Source: Psychrobacter sp. UBA3962
Lineage (GTDB): Bacteria > Pseudomonadota > Gammaproteobacteria > Pseudomonadales > Moraxellaceae
Direction: 5' to 3'
NCBI RefSeq assembly: GCF_002385225.1
Contig: NZ_DGDC01000039.1
Location: forward strand, 1 to 24,033
DNA: 24,033 bases
The notes under the pieces were generated by a model. It did no database searches. It saw nothing but the letters and a program-made list of their open reading frames with translations, and had not been told where the DNA came from. The position numbers were made by a program, and so were the translations under genes. Of this stretch, positions 14,340-23,719 are shown piece by piece. Position 1 is the first letter of the stretch. Each line of letters begins with the position of its first letter.

Positions 14340-16319
14340 ATGAATATATTAAAACCCATTACTATTGGCGGCCAAGAATTTAAAAACCGTGTCTTATTTC
14401 CGCCACTAACTACGGGCTATGAAGACAAAGATGGCACCATTAATGAGCAAAGTCGCGCCTTTTATACCCGATTAGCAAAGGGGGGTGTTGGATATATCGT
14501 GTTGGGAGATGTGGCACCCATTCCTAGCTTTGCAGTGACCCCAAAGCTTTATGATGACAGTCAAATTGATTGCTTCCGGCAGTTGGCTGACAATGTCCAC
14601 GCTTATGGAGCCAAACTTGGGGTACAGATATTTCACCCAGAATATAACAGTGAAGTCCTGAATGCCTTGTTTGCGGCAGGGAAGATGGAAGAAGTGCGCT
14701 CTCAACTGCACCATGACATGGATCACTTTGTGAATGAGGTGACGCCAGAGGAACTAGACCAAATTATCGATAAAATGTGCGCCTGTGCCTTACGTGCTCA
14801 GCAGGCAAGTGTTGATGTGGTTAGTATTCATGGAGATAGATTGGTCGGGGCTTTGTGTAGTCCGATTATGAATACTCGTAGCGATGAGTTTGGGGGCTCT
14901 TTAGAGAACCGTACTCGATTTGCCTTGATGCTGGTAAAAGCCATGAAGGCTGCTGTGCCTGAGATGGTGATTGAATACAAATTGCCAGTAATTACGCCTG
15001 AGCGTGGTAAAGGTGGGGTAAGTATTGATGAGGCACCAATATTTGCCCAGTGGTTGGAGCAGGCTGGCGTAGATATGCTGCATGTGGCTCAGGCAAACCA
15101 TACTGGTAATATGGCAGATACCATTCCGCCAATGGGTGTGTAGCCTTATTGCTTCTTTGCAGATATCACCGCCTTAGTGAAGAGTGTGGTTTCAATTCCA
15201 GTCAGTACTTCTGGGCGCATTATAGACCCTGCTATGTCAGAGGCTCTACTCAATGAGGGCAAAGCGGATATGGTCGGTATAGGCCGCGCTTTACTTGCTG
15301 ACCCTGACTGGGTGAATAAAACTCTTGCTGGTCGTCCGCAAGATATTATCCGCTGCATAGGCTGTAATGAAGGTTGTGTTGATACGGTTCTTAATCGCTC
15401 GTTTATCGCTTGTGTGGTGAATGCCGAGAATGGTTTCGAAGCGGTTCGATTTATCACCCCTGCTGAGCAGCGTAAAAAAGTAGTGGTGATTGGTGGTGGC
15501 CCTGCTGGATTAGAGGCGGCTCGAGTGGCTGCTACTAAGGGTCACGAAGTGACGCTTTTCGAAAAACAAAACTATCTAGGCGGTCAGCTCAATATTGCCT
15601 CGGTACCACCTAGAAAGATTGAAATTCGTCGCAGTATCGAAGATTTAACTCAGGCCTGTCAACAAGTTGGTGTTCAGATTCACCAAGGTCATGAGGCTGA
15701 TACGGATAGTATTCTCGCTTTATCGCCAGACGCTGTGATTGTTGCTACTGGTGCCAATAGCTTTATGCCACCTATTGTCGGTATAGACGACTCTCGGGTT
15801 TGCGATGCTTGGAAAGTGCTGGCAGGTGAGCAGCAAGCTACAGGACGTGTGGTAATCATCGGTGGTGGCATCGTTGGTTGTGAGACTGCCGAATATCTTG
15901 CAGAGCAAGGTTGCCAAGTGGCGATCGTCGAGATGAGTGATAAAGTAGGGGCGGGCATCGGTATTACTGTATTGCCGAGTGTCCTAGAAACTTATCGCCG
16001 TTATGGGGTCACTCAGCATCCAGGTCTTAAAGTGACTCGCATTGAGCCAAACCATTTTCAGGAAGCTCAAGTTCAAGAAGCACAAGAGGGTCAGCAATCA
16101 TCGTATGAATTAAATATTGTTTGCGAAGATCAACAAGGCAACATTGTTCCTTTTGTTGCAGATTTTGCGGTCATCGCTAGTGGGGCACGCCCGCAAGTCT
16201 TTGATAGCAGTGACTTATTGGCACAAGGCATTGAGGTTGTTGAGGTGGGAGACTGCGTGAAAGTAGCGGATATCTCGCATGCGATAAAGACCGCCTATGA
16301 TGCTGCTAATTCGATATAG
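14340..16319 (+). pseudogene. NADH:flavin oxidoreductase/2,4-dienoyl-CoA reductase-like gene interrupted by an in-frame TAG
   Basis: One continuous frame encodes an Old-Yellow-Enzyme barrel followed by an iron-sulfur site and an FAD/NAD(P) module, as in E. coli FadH (about 670 residues); here there are 660 codons including both stops. Only TAG at 15141-15143 (codon 268) breaks it, between I-P-P-M-G-V and P-Y-C-F-F-A-D-I-T-A. Domains: the barrel start N-I-L-K-P-I-T-I-G, H-G-D-R-L near codon 164, N-T-R-S-D-E-F-G-G-S near 178. After the stop come the S-T-S-G-R-I strand, a C-I-G-C-x3-C cluster with a fourth Cys, FAD-binding V-V-V-I-G-G-G-P-A-G and NAD-binding V-V-I-I-G-G-G-I-V-G. There is no other lesion, so loss is recent, or the base is wrong, or the codon is suppressed. 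The stop cuts the barrel, so neither half should be active alone. The ATG follows AGAGAG and diverges from the NemR-like gene. Confidence 0.85.
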
Positions 16320-16412
16320 GAGCTTGGCTCTTTAAACCTGAGCTGTGTTATCTGAGTTGATTTTTATCTGAACGTTTTAGGGTAGTCATCGAGTCTAACC
16401 ACCCCCAAAACT

Positions 16413-19400
16413 CTATACTCGCTGACAACCAGGTCCGCTGAGCTGACTGTGGCCACCAGACAGTTTTTCTACCTTAATCTGAGTGTGAATGCGTTCTTTT
16501 AGTGCGTGGACATGAGAGATTACCCCAATTAGCTTGCCTTCTTGTTGTAGGCTGGTTAGGGTATCTAGCGCAATATCTAATGAATCCTCATCAAGAGTAC
16601 CAAAGCCTTCATCTAAAAACAGTGAGTCTACGCGGATATTATGACTGGCCATTTTTGATAATCCCAGAGCTAGGGCTAAACTTATAATAAAGCCTTCACC
16701 ACCTGATAAGTTTTTGGTACTGCGAATCTCCCCACCTTGATAGTTATCAATGACATTTAGCTCTAGAGGGTTCTTTTCATCGCGTATTAATAGATATCGA
16801 TCACTCATTTTGTGTAGCTGAGTATTGGCATTGACGACCATGATATCGAAGGTTAGTCCTTGGGCGAAGGTTCTAAACTTTTTGCCATCGCTTGAGCCGA
16901 TTAGTTTGTGTAACTCATTCCACGTCTGCAATACCTTGTCTTGTTTTTCAATTTCTTCAAAGACTTCAGATTGTTTGCTTTTATTCAACTCATTGCTATT
17001 AATGCGTTCCTCTAAAGAGCCAAGCTGTTGGCTAATCTCATCTTTGAGCTGCTTGGTTTCTTCTAGCTTTGTGGCCAAGCTGTCCTGAGTTTCAGTGGTT
17101 ATCGCTTCAGCAGCTTGTTCCGCTAATTGCTTTTCATAATCTAGCTTATTTTGTTTACAGCGCTCTATCTGAGTCAAAATTTGTTGTTGGCGCTCGGCAA
17201 GCTGCTGACGCTCTTCATGGGGCATGTCGGCCTTAAGAAACGCCGCTTCATCCTCAAACTGGTATTTAGCCAATAGCTGTTCAAAATCCTTATCTAAGGC
17301 AGTCATAGCAGTGAGCTCATCGACCAACTTTTTTGATACCTGTTGTTGACGCTGCTCAGTATCTTCATAGCGCTGCTTGTTCGATTGATAGGACTCACGA
17401 GCCGAAGCAAGCGCAGTTTTAGCAGTATCTAAAAGCTGCTGCAGGCGAGTTTGCTCAGCATCTACATCTTTCTCACCAAACAATTTAAAGCGTTCGGTTT
17501 GTAGTGTGGCCAATTGTTCTTCGGCCTGCTTTAGTAGATTAGTTAAGTCTTCAAACTCGGATTGTTGACTGTTAAGTTGTTGTGAGTTGCCCTCTATTCG
17601 TGACTGCAAAGCGCTTAGTTGCTGTTCAAGCTCTCCCTTTTTCTGGGTTTTATCTACAAAAAGTTGCTCTAATTTTCTTAGCAGATGACAAAAGTCACGT
17701 ACAGGCTGTAGCACAGAATCATAGTGCTCTTTATCGAATATGTTTTGCTGTTTAGTTGCCTCACCAAGTTTATCAAGTGCTTTCTTTGCATTATCTATCA
17801 CAGAGAAATCTAACGAGGAATCCAAATCTTCAATAGAGTCCATTGAGTGGGATTGATAGCCATCCAGTAACTTCTGTAAATCTGTAGCAGTTGTAGCTAA
17901 GCTCTTAAAGTTAGTAGTTATCCGAGATTCTAAGAGTTTGTTTTCTTGCTGTTTTTCTTTTTCAGTACTTTCTAAATTATTAACAACACTAGAATGCTGT
18001 TTAAAATCAGCCTCAAGATCATTTATCTGCTTTGATTTTTGATTTAATTGTTGTTGCAGCTCATCAAACTGGTTCAAGGTTAAGTTGATATTGTCTTTTT
18101 TGGCAGTGAGCGACTCATTAAAAGAAGCAATAGTTGTTTTAAGTGCCTTCAGCTTATGCAGGCTTTTTATTGCCGCGGTTAAGTGCTCATTATCAATAGT
18201 AGCTTTCGCATTTTGTTGAGAGTTTGACTGATTGTCTGTGCTATTGAGAGCGTTCTCTACACTTGAGGTTACCACTGCAAGCGTATCGGTTGATAGGTCT
18301 AATAACCCACTGTCGTTATAACTTTGCTTCAGACTGTCTGTATAAGAGGCTATAGTCCGTCTATGACTATTGACGCTGTTATTAACTTCAAGCAGCTGAC
18401 TGTGAGTTTGCTGAAGAGAACTACGAATTTGTAGAATCTGATGAGTATAGGCTTGCTCCGCCGTGGCTAGGTTAATGCGATATTCAGACAGCGTGGCTTC
18501 ACTGTCATTAATTTGATTCAATAGAACCTCGATGCCTTGCTTGGCTTCAGCTAGGGCCGAATCATTTTTGTGGTCTGAATTGTTTTGTAGCAAGTGCGGA
18601 TGATTGTCGGCATAAGGATGCTCCTTTGAGCCACATAAAGGGCAGGGGCTATCTTGCTCCAATAAAACAATATAATCCTCAAGCTTAGACTCTAATTGAG
18701 CCACTTTTTGCATCAACTCTAATTTTTGCTGTTCATCTTGATGTTTTTGTTTAAGCTGTTCAAGGGTCTGTTGTTGCTGTGCAATGTTGGCTGTTATTTG
18801 TGGCACAGCGGCCGCAAGTTCTGGCAGTTTGGCAGTCATTTTCTCTAAAGCGGTGTCTTGCTGTGATATACGATTTAACTCGATGCTGAGACTATCAAGT
18901 GTATAACGGCTGTCATCGAGCTGGTTGAGTTGCTGACGCAAATGGCTGGCCTCGTTACTACCAAGCAGCTGCTTTTGTTGCTGCTGCATCGTTGCCAAAG
19001 CGGAATGATGCTGTTGTAGGTTTTGTTCTACTTGATTTTGCAGTTGTTTTTTTTGGTTGATAGTAACTAACAAACTCTCTATCTCATTAACTAAGTCAGT
19101 TCTTGTTTTTTTATGGTTGGCATTATCAGATAAGGCACTGCTAATGGTCTTTCCATATTGTATTAAATCTCTTATATCGCCACTTAGCTGGCTGTGATTG
19201 CCAAACTTGCTAAATAGGAGGTTAAGGCTATCAAGACTTTTTTGGGTCTCAGTAAGTTGCTGCTGGTCGGTATTGAGAACCTGATTAAGGCCATCAAGTT
19301 TTGACTTTGCTGTCTGCTGCTGTCGTTCAAAGTCAGCCACCGTTTTCTTCTGGGTTTGAATGCTTTGATCCAGTGATCGTGTTTGTTTAATTACGGGCTG

Positions 19401-20471
19401 AGCTTGTTGAAGCTCATTGTCAGCCGCAGTTACTAAGGAATTAGCTTGTTCTCTATGACTCTCGCTAGCATCAAGCGTCTGCTTTAACTGCGGCAAACTG
19501 TCTTCAAGCTTTTGCTGCTCGGCTTTAAGATCAGTCGTTACTTGACGTTGATTTTTTAACTCGCCAAATTTATCTTTAATCTCTAAAGCACGGGTGGCGT
19601 TATTTAAGCGAATTGCGTCAGTAGCAAAGTCTGCTTTTTGTTGTGTTGCAAAATCCAATTGCTCACTAAAGTTTTGGATTTGCTGCTTTAAGGTATGGAT
19701 ATTCTCTAGCCATTTTATTTGATTGACCAGCGTAGTTTCTTGTTCGGTGGTTTGCTGGCGTTTGGTTTGTAGCTGGTCAGCCTCTAGTTTTAATTCGGCT
19801 TCCTCCTCATTAGATAGTAGAGAAAGTCCTTCAAGACCGGCTTTTAGGGTCGTCAGCTTTTGTTCTTCGAGTTTTCTCTTCTCATGAGTCTGCTGAGAGA
19901 TAGTGGCATAGATATCAGTACCGGTAATTTTCTCTAGGATATCGGCACGTTCGTCAGCTTTGGCGCTTAAAAATGCCGCAAAACTACCTTGAGCCAATAA
20001 AATAGAGCGGGTGAACTGCTGGAAGTCCATACGGGTCAATTCAACGATCTTCTTTTTGGTTAAAGAAGACTTCTCTTCGATAATGGTACCGGCCTTATGG
20101 CCTAATCCGTCATTGGCATAAGAAATGACATGCTCAGTGTCTTGTAAGCTGCCATCAGGCTTATTGTAGGCACGGCGCTGTTTCCAGTGGCAACGATAAT
20201 GGGTGCCATTAATGTCTATTACTACCTCAGCCATACATTCGGCGGTTTGACGGGTCATTACTTCATTGGTCGATTTACTAATGGTACCGATACGTGGCGT
20301 CTCACCATATAGCGCCAAGCACATGGCATCCAAAATGGTGGTCTTACCGGCCCCTGTATCGCCAGTAATCGCAAATATTCCCTCATTAACATAAGCCTCA
20401 TCGTCAAAGTTAATGAGCCATTCTCCTTTTAAGGAGTTAAGGTTTTTTAATCGCAGTTCAATTAGACGCAT
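16413..20471 (-). CDS. sbcC: Exonuclease subunit SbcC (Rad50-like SMC ATPase)
   Basis: This 1352-residue partner of SbcD in the SbcCD (Mre11-Rad50 type) nuclease cleaves hairpins and protein-blocked DNA ends. The N-terminal ATPase half has Walker A G-D-T-G-A-G-K-T-T (37-45) and the Q-loop region Q-G-S-F-A-A-F (161-167). A long Gln-rich coiled coil follows to about residue 1150, interrupted by the zinc hook C-P-L-C-G at 610-614, which dimerises two SbcC molecules. The C-terminal half has the signature L-S-G-G-E (1255-1259), Walker B with catalytic acids L-F-L-D-E-G-F-G (1284-1291) and the switch histidine V-I-S-H-V-H. It is longer than E. coli SbcC (about 1050), the extra length being coiled coil. 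It starts 66 bp after sbcD and is surely co-transcribed. No clear terminator separates it from the convergent flavoenzyme gene. Confidence 0.96.
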   Translation of the reverse strand: MRLIELRLKNLNSLKGEWLINFDDEAYVNEGIFAITGDTGAGKTTILDAMCLALYGETPRIGTISKSTNEVMTRQTAECMAEVVIDINGTHYRCHWKQRRAYNKPDGSLQDTEHVISYANDGLGHKAGTIIEEKSSLTKKKIVELTRMDFQQFTRSILLAQGSFAAFLSAKADERADILEKITGTDIYATISQQTHEKRKLEEQKLTTLKAGLEGLSLLSNEEEAELKLEADQLQTKRQQTTEQETTLVNQIKWLENIHTLKQQIQNFSEQLDFATQQKADFATDAIRLNNATRALEIKDKFGELKNQRQVTTDLKAEQQKLEDSLPQLKQTLDASESHREQANSLVTAADNELQQAQPVIKQTRSLDQSIQTQKKTVADFERQQQTAKSKLDGLNQVLNTDQQQLTETQKSLDSLNLLFSKFGNHSQLSGDIRDLIQYGKTISSALSDNANHKKTRTDLVNEIESLLVTINQKKQLQNQVEQNLQQHHSALATMQQQQKQLLGSNEASHLRQQLNQLDDSRYTLDSLSIELNRISQQDTALEKMTAKLPELAAAVPQITANIAQQQQTLEQLKQKHQDEQQKLELMQKVAQLESKLEDYIVLLEQDSPCPLCGSKEHPYADNHPHLLQNNSDHKNDSALAEAKQGIEVLLNQINDSEATLSEYRINLATAEQAYTHQILQIRSSLQQTHSQLLEVNNSVNSHRRTIASYTDSLKQSYNDSGLLDLSTDTLAVVTSSVENALNSTDNQSNSQQNAKATIDNEHLTAAIKSLHKLKALKTTIASFNESLTAKKDNINLTLNQFDELQQQLNQKSKQINDLEADFKQHSSVVNNLESTEKEKQQENKLLESRITTNFKSLATTATDLQKLLDGYQSHSMDSIEDLDSSLDFSVIDNAKKALDKLGEATKQQNIFDKEHYDSVLQPVRDFCHLLRKLEQLFVDKTQKKGELEQQLSALQSRIEGNSQQLNSQQSEFEDLTNLLKQAEEQLATLQTERFKLFGEKDVDAEQTRLQQLLDTAKTALASARESYQSNKQRYEDTEQRQQQVSKKLVDELTAMTALDKDFEQLLAKYQFEDEAAFLKADMPHEERQQLAERQQQILTQIERCKQNKLDYEKQLAEQAAEAITTETQDSLATKLEETKQLKDEISQQLGSLEERINSNELNKSKQSEVFEEIEKQDKVLQTWNELHKLIGSSDGKKFRTFAQGLTFDIMVVNANTQLHKMSDRYLLIRDEKNPLELNVIDNYQGGEIRSTKNLSGGEGFIISLALALGLSKMASHNIRVDSLFLDEGFGTLDEDSLDIALDTLTSLQQEGKLIGVISHVHALKERIHTQIKVEKLSGGHSQLSGPGCQRV

Positions 20472-20537
20472 GATAAGGGTAACCGTCGTTTATAAATATA
20501 TGAAATAAGTTGAGGGATTAAGGTCAAAGCTTGAACG

Positions 20538-22115
20538 TTATTCTGCCATCTTGTCATCGTGTTTGATGTTATACAGTATCTCAGAGTAAGCATCTATTAA
20601 CTTTGGACGCTGAGCTTCTGAAATCTGATTAATATCTAGGCAGCGCTGAAACACTTCTAGTTCATCTAAATCTTGTAGGGTTTCATTGCTATTTTCTGAT
20701 TGAAGGATACGGTCATAAGTTCGATTGTTCTTTGTTTTTAACACATCAAGCTGAGTGTCCTCAATGAGCGCATTAATTTGGTCACGTAGGTCAGTGACGA
20801 TTTCATCGCCATCATAAATGACCTCAAGCCATATCGACTCATCTTTGGGTAAAGAAGCAATGGTTTGATGAATATAAGGTAGGTCACCTTTAATTTGCAT
20901 TAACCTTTGAAAGCAGGGCACAGCAATGGACAGCAATTGCATGGCCTTTTCATTATCGTTAAACAGTACTTTATGTGAGGATTCAGCATCTTCGTCATTT
21001 ACAACAGAGGTGTCAGGTAAGCTATTTATCGAGTTATCAACTGTGGTGTCAGTTTCTTCTTCATCTGCAAACCAGTCTCCAAATAAATCTGCTTGTTGTG
21101 CTTCAGCCAGTTTTTTTGCTTGTGATGCAGACTTGGTAGGCTGTGTGGCCGTGCTTACCTTAGAAGAACTGGTGTTAGAAAGGCCGACCTGAGCGTTATT
21201 TTTAGCTGCTTTATCTTCAGTAGCAGATAGATTTAAGTCCTCAATAGCAGTACCAAATTGTAATAAAAGCACCTGCTTTTGCTGGCGAGCTTCCCCAAAG
21301 CCCATAGCAATGGGTGAGCCACAATAGCGAATATGCTCACGACCACCTACCTTTTGCGGTACATGCAAATGACCCAAAGCCACATAATCAAAGCAGTCAT
21401 TAAATAATTCGGCAGATACTTGACCCAATGAGCCGACATAGAGGTCGCGCACCCCATCATCTTCTGTGGTCTTACTGCCGGCGGCGAACAAATGCCCGGT
21501 GGCAATAATCGGGATATGTCTTTGGTGTTGGTCACCTAATGCTGCTTGTTGAGCTTTGGCTATTTGCGCCACTTGATCATAGTGATGCTGTATACCTGCC
21601 AGCACCATCTTGTCTTTATCTAATGTCGATTCACCCGGTAAGCTTAGACGCACATCACGGTCTCGGAGATAAGGTACGGCGGCAATAAGACACTGCGGCT
21701 CACCGTGCTTGTCTTTTAATAACAGCACTTCGTTCTCAAAGTTTTCACAAGCGGTACCGATGACATGCACACTCAGATATTTAAGTATCTCTGCAGGGGC
21801 GTCTAAGAAACTTGGCGAATCATGGTTACCTGCCACTATCACTACATGATCGCAATACAACTGCGATATTTCACCTAAGAACCGATAATACAAATTTTGC
21901 GCTCGGTTGCTTGGTGTCATGGTATCGAAGATATCGCCAGCGACAATAAGAACATCTACTTTATAGTCTTGAATGGTCTGGGTCAGCCATGCCAAAAAAG
22001 CTTCAAATTCGTCATAGCGCATATTGCCATACAGTCGGCGGCCTAGATGCCAGTCGGAGGTGTGCAATACGGTTAAAGGCTTGGTATTGATAGGCAGTTT
22101 GTTAGAGTTCGACAT
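20538..22115 (-). CDS. sbcD: Exonuclease subunit SbcD (Mre11-like nuclease)
   Basis: This Mn-dependent metallophosphoesterase subunit of SbcCD has 525 residues from the ATG at 22115. An in-frame TTG at 22157 would add 14 residues unlike the family start, so I prefer the ATG. Metal-binding motifs in this numbering: T-S-D-W-H-L-G (Asp21, His23), V-A-G-D-I-F-D (Asp61), G-N-H-D-S (Asn97, His98), T-G-H-L (His208) and L-G-H-L-H (His249, His251). Residues about 295-386 are an extra low-complexity, Ser/Thr/Ala- and acid-rich insert between the nuclease and the C-terminal SbcC-binding/capping part; E. coli SbcD (400 residues) lacks it. The insert holds A-E-A-Q-Q-A-D-L-F-G, containing Q-A-D-L-F (341-345), like a sliding-clamp-binding peptide. 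It is the first gene of the sbcDC operon. Confidence 0.95.
   Translation of the reverse strand: MSNSNKLPINTKPLTVLHTSDWHLGRRLYGNMRYDEFEAFLAWLTQTIQDYKVDVLIVAGDIFDTMTPSNRAQNLYYRFLGEISQLYCDHVVIVAGNHDSPSFLDAPAEILKYLSVHVIGTACENFENEVLLLKDKHGEPQCLIAAVPYLRDRDVRLSLPGESTLDKDKMVLAGIQHHYDQVAQIAKAQQAALGDQHQRHIPIIATGHLFAAGSKTTEDDGVRDLYVGSLGQVSAELFNDCFDYVALGHLHVPQKVGGREHIRYCGSPIAMGFGEARQQKQVLLLQFGTAIEDLNLSATEDKAAKNNAQVGLSNTSSSKVSTATQPTKSASQAKKLAEAQQADLFGDWFADEEETDTTVDNSINSLPDTSVVNDEDAESSHKVLFNDNEKAMQLLSIAVPCFQRLMQIKGDLPYIHQTIASLPKDESIWLEVIYDGDEIVTDLRDQINALIEDTQLDVLKTKNNRTYDRILQSENSNETLQDLDELEVFQRCLDINQISEAQRPKLIDAYSEILYNIKHDDKMAE
21081..21095 (-). other. QADLF motif in SbcD, possible sliding-clamp-binding peptide
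   Basis: The codons read Gln-Ala-Asp-Leu-Phe in the disordered-looking insert of SbcD. The consensus beta-clamp-binding pentapeptide is Q-L-[SD]-L-F, and the E. coli DNA polymerase III alpha peptide is Q-A-D-M-F as I recall it. Surrounding residues are hydrophilic on the N-side and aromatic/acidic on the C-side (G-D-W-F-A-D-E-E-E). Function is inference from the motif and its location only. Confidence 0.45.
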
Positions 22116-22183
22116 AGAGACAAATACAACGCAATAAGGGGTGATAAATCTGCTCAATTAAAAGCAGCAACGAGGACTAAAAT

Positions 22184-22192
22184 ATCATACCA
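22184..22192 (-). promoter_or_regulatory. Candidate extended -10 of the sbcDC operon
   Basis: The minus strand reads TGGTATGAT (complement of 22192-22184), a TG-N plus TATGAT extended -10 element about 69 bp before the sbcD ATG. No good -35 is visible, as is usual for extended -10 promoters. Confidence 0.35.
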
Positions 22193-22347
22193 CAAATAAT
22201 TTTAAGCGGGCTTGTTACAGCTTTGATAGCCAGACTTATTGCCATGAAAGTTAGAGCAAAAAAGTTGTAGAGTTGAATTATAAAGCTAGGTTGTTGGGAG
22301 GTCGTAGCGTATTTAGTGTATGATGCCGTGTTGAAATATTATTAAAT

Positions 22348-23559
22348 ATGCTGAAATATAAAGGTAAGTCCGTGTTTATAAAATCAAGTCAATATTTACA
22401 GTGGGAAGAGGGCAGTACCGAGCACAAAGCCCGCTGGTTATCACAAAGTAATCATGCCCCGCCCAAACGTATCGTTATAATCGATGACACCATCACCGCC
22501 GATGAGGCTTATCGCTTAGCCAATGCTGGCACCTCAATGCTTTGGCGCGGTGATTATCATAATGCTAAGCAGCTTATCCAAGCTTTACAGCGCCGTATCG
22601 ACCGTGCTGAACAAAGAAAAATAGAGAAGGCTGAAAAAAAGGCCACGCAAGACGCTCACAGTTCAAGATCTTCCTTAGGGTCACAAGATCTGCCTCAACT
22701 ATTTCATAAAAACCGCCTAGCTCAAAGTCAGCGCTCGCGTTTACTAGGCCGTCTTCTATTATCATTCGATGCCAATTATCAGCTGAATCTTCGCCGAGCC
22801 CCTGAGGTGAGTGAAGCATGTGCGGCTGCTTTTGGTGAAATGAATGAAGCCTGTGTAATGTCATTCCGAGACTTACAGGGAGCTTTAGGGGCGGCGCAAT
22901 GGCGTAAAAAAGGGGTGCCAGTTAAAGCTTTAGGCATCTCAGTTCACCCTCATTACGGTGTGTTTGCACCCACGCGTCAAGAATACGTGCAATTACTGCT
23001 TGATGCACCTCTGCCTGATAGCTGTGATGTTGCTTATGACATTGGTACCGGTACGGGATTACTTGCCATCGTGTTGGCCAAGCGGGGTGTTAAGCAAATT
23101 ATTGCTACTGACTTAAATCCGCGTGCCTTGGATTGTGCTCAGGATAATTTTGATTGTTTAGGTCTATCCAATGTACAGTTGCAGCAAGCTGATTTATTTC
23201 CCACTGCTGCACCGCCTGCGAACCTAATAGTTTGTAATCCGCCGTGGCTGCCTGCTAAACCTAGCTCGCCTTTGGAATATTCAATATATGATGCCAACAG
23301 TGCCATGCTTCGAGGCTTGTTAATGGGAGCAAAGCAACATTTGGCAGAGTCAGGAGAGGTTTGGCTAATACTGTCAGACTTAGCTGAGCATTTAAAGCTG
23401 CGTACTCGTGAAGATTTAATAGGCTGGATTGAGGAAGCTGGCTTGAAGGTCAAATATCGTCTGGATACTGAACCAACGCATGGCAAAAGCCAAGATGAAA
23501 GCGATCCATTATTTGCAGCGCGTAGTGCGGAGGTCACTTCACTTTGGTGTTTGTGTTAG
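22348..23559 (+). CDS. Class I SAM-dependent methyltransferase with N-terminal extension
   Basis: This is a 403-residue protein. The Rossmann methyltransferase domain occupies about 195-403: motif I Y-D-I-G-T-G-T-G-L-L-A (230-240), acidic motif II A-T-D-L-N-P-R-A-L (253-261), and C-N-P-P-W (296-300), the N-P-P-[FYW] motif of enzymes that methylate an amide or exocyclic amine (PrmB/PrmC, RsmC or adenine methyltransferases). The first 190 residues have a charged, probably helical region (85-105) and an arginine-rich stretch, and are likely for substrate recognition; H-P-H-Y-G-V-F-A-P-T-R directly precedes the fold. The target (protein glutamine, rRNA or other) cannot be told from the sequence. 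It is divergent from sbcD and appears to be a single gene. Confidence 0.8.
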   Translation: MLKYKGKSVFIKSSQYLQWEEGSTEHKARWLSQSNHAPPKRIVIIDDTITADEAYRLANAGTSMLWRGDYHNAKQLIQALQRRIDRAEQRKIEKAEKKATQDAHSSRSSLGSQDLPQLFHKNRLAQSQRSRLLGRLLLSFDANYQLNLRRAPEVSEACAAAFGEMNEACVMSFRDLQGALGAAQWRKKGVPVKALGISVHPHYGVFAPTRQEYVQLLLDAPLPDSCDVAYDIGTGTGLLAIVLAKRGVKQIIATDLNPRALDCAQDNFDCLGLSNVQLQQADLFPTAAPPANLIVCNPPWLPAKPSSPLEYSIYDANSAMLRGLLMGAKQHLAESGEVWLILSDLAEHLKLRTREDLIGWIEEAGLKVKYRLDTEPTHGKSQDESDPLFAARSAEVTSLWCLC

Positions 23560-23567
23560 TGATTACC

Positions 23568-23594
23568 TTATATTTTGATATAAAAAGTTTTTTT
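23568..23594 (+). terminator. Weak terminator after the methyltransferase gene
   Basis: TTATAT and ATATAA form a 6-bp stem around TTTG, followed after AAAG by seven T residues (23588-23594). The AT-only stem makes it weak. Confidence 0.35.
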
Positions 23595-23719
23595 AAAATA
23601 TCTAATTTAAAAGTAAAACAGTCATCAATGTCTTTTCTTTTAAGTATAGTTTAAGTATAATTATTTTACGCAAGTGTAACATTTAAGAATTATTTTTACA
23701 TAAAGAAGGGATTGAGTTT

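Noticed and set aside
15177..16319. Second half of the flavoenzyme as an independent FAD-dependent gene starting at GTG 15177
   Set aside because: It is in the same frame as the first half, has no Shine-Dalgarno, and begins inside the barrel fold, so a single interrupted gene explains it better.
23181..23195. QADLF in the methyltransferase as another clamp-binding motif
   Set aside because: It falls in the folded core between motif II and N-P-P-W, where an acidic residue followed by hydrophobic ones is normal for the fold.
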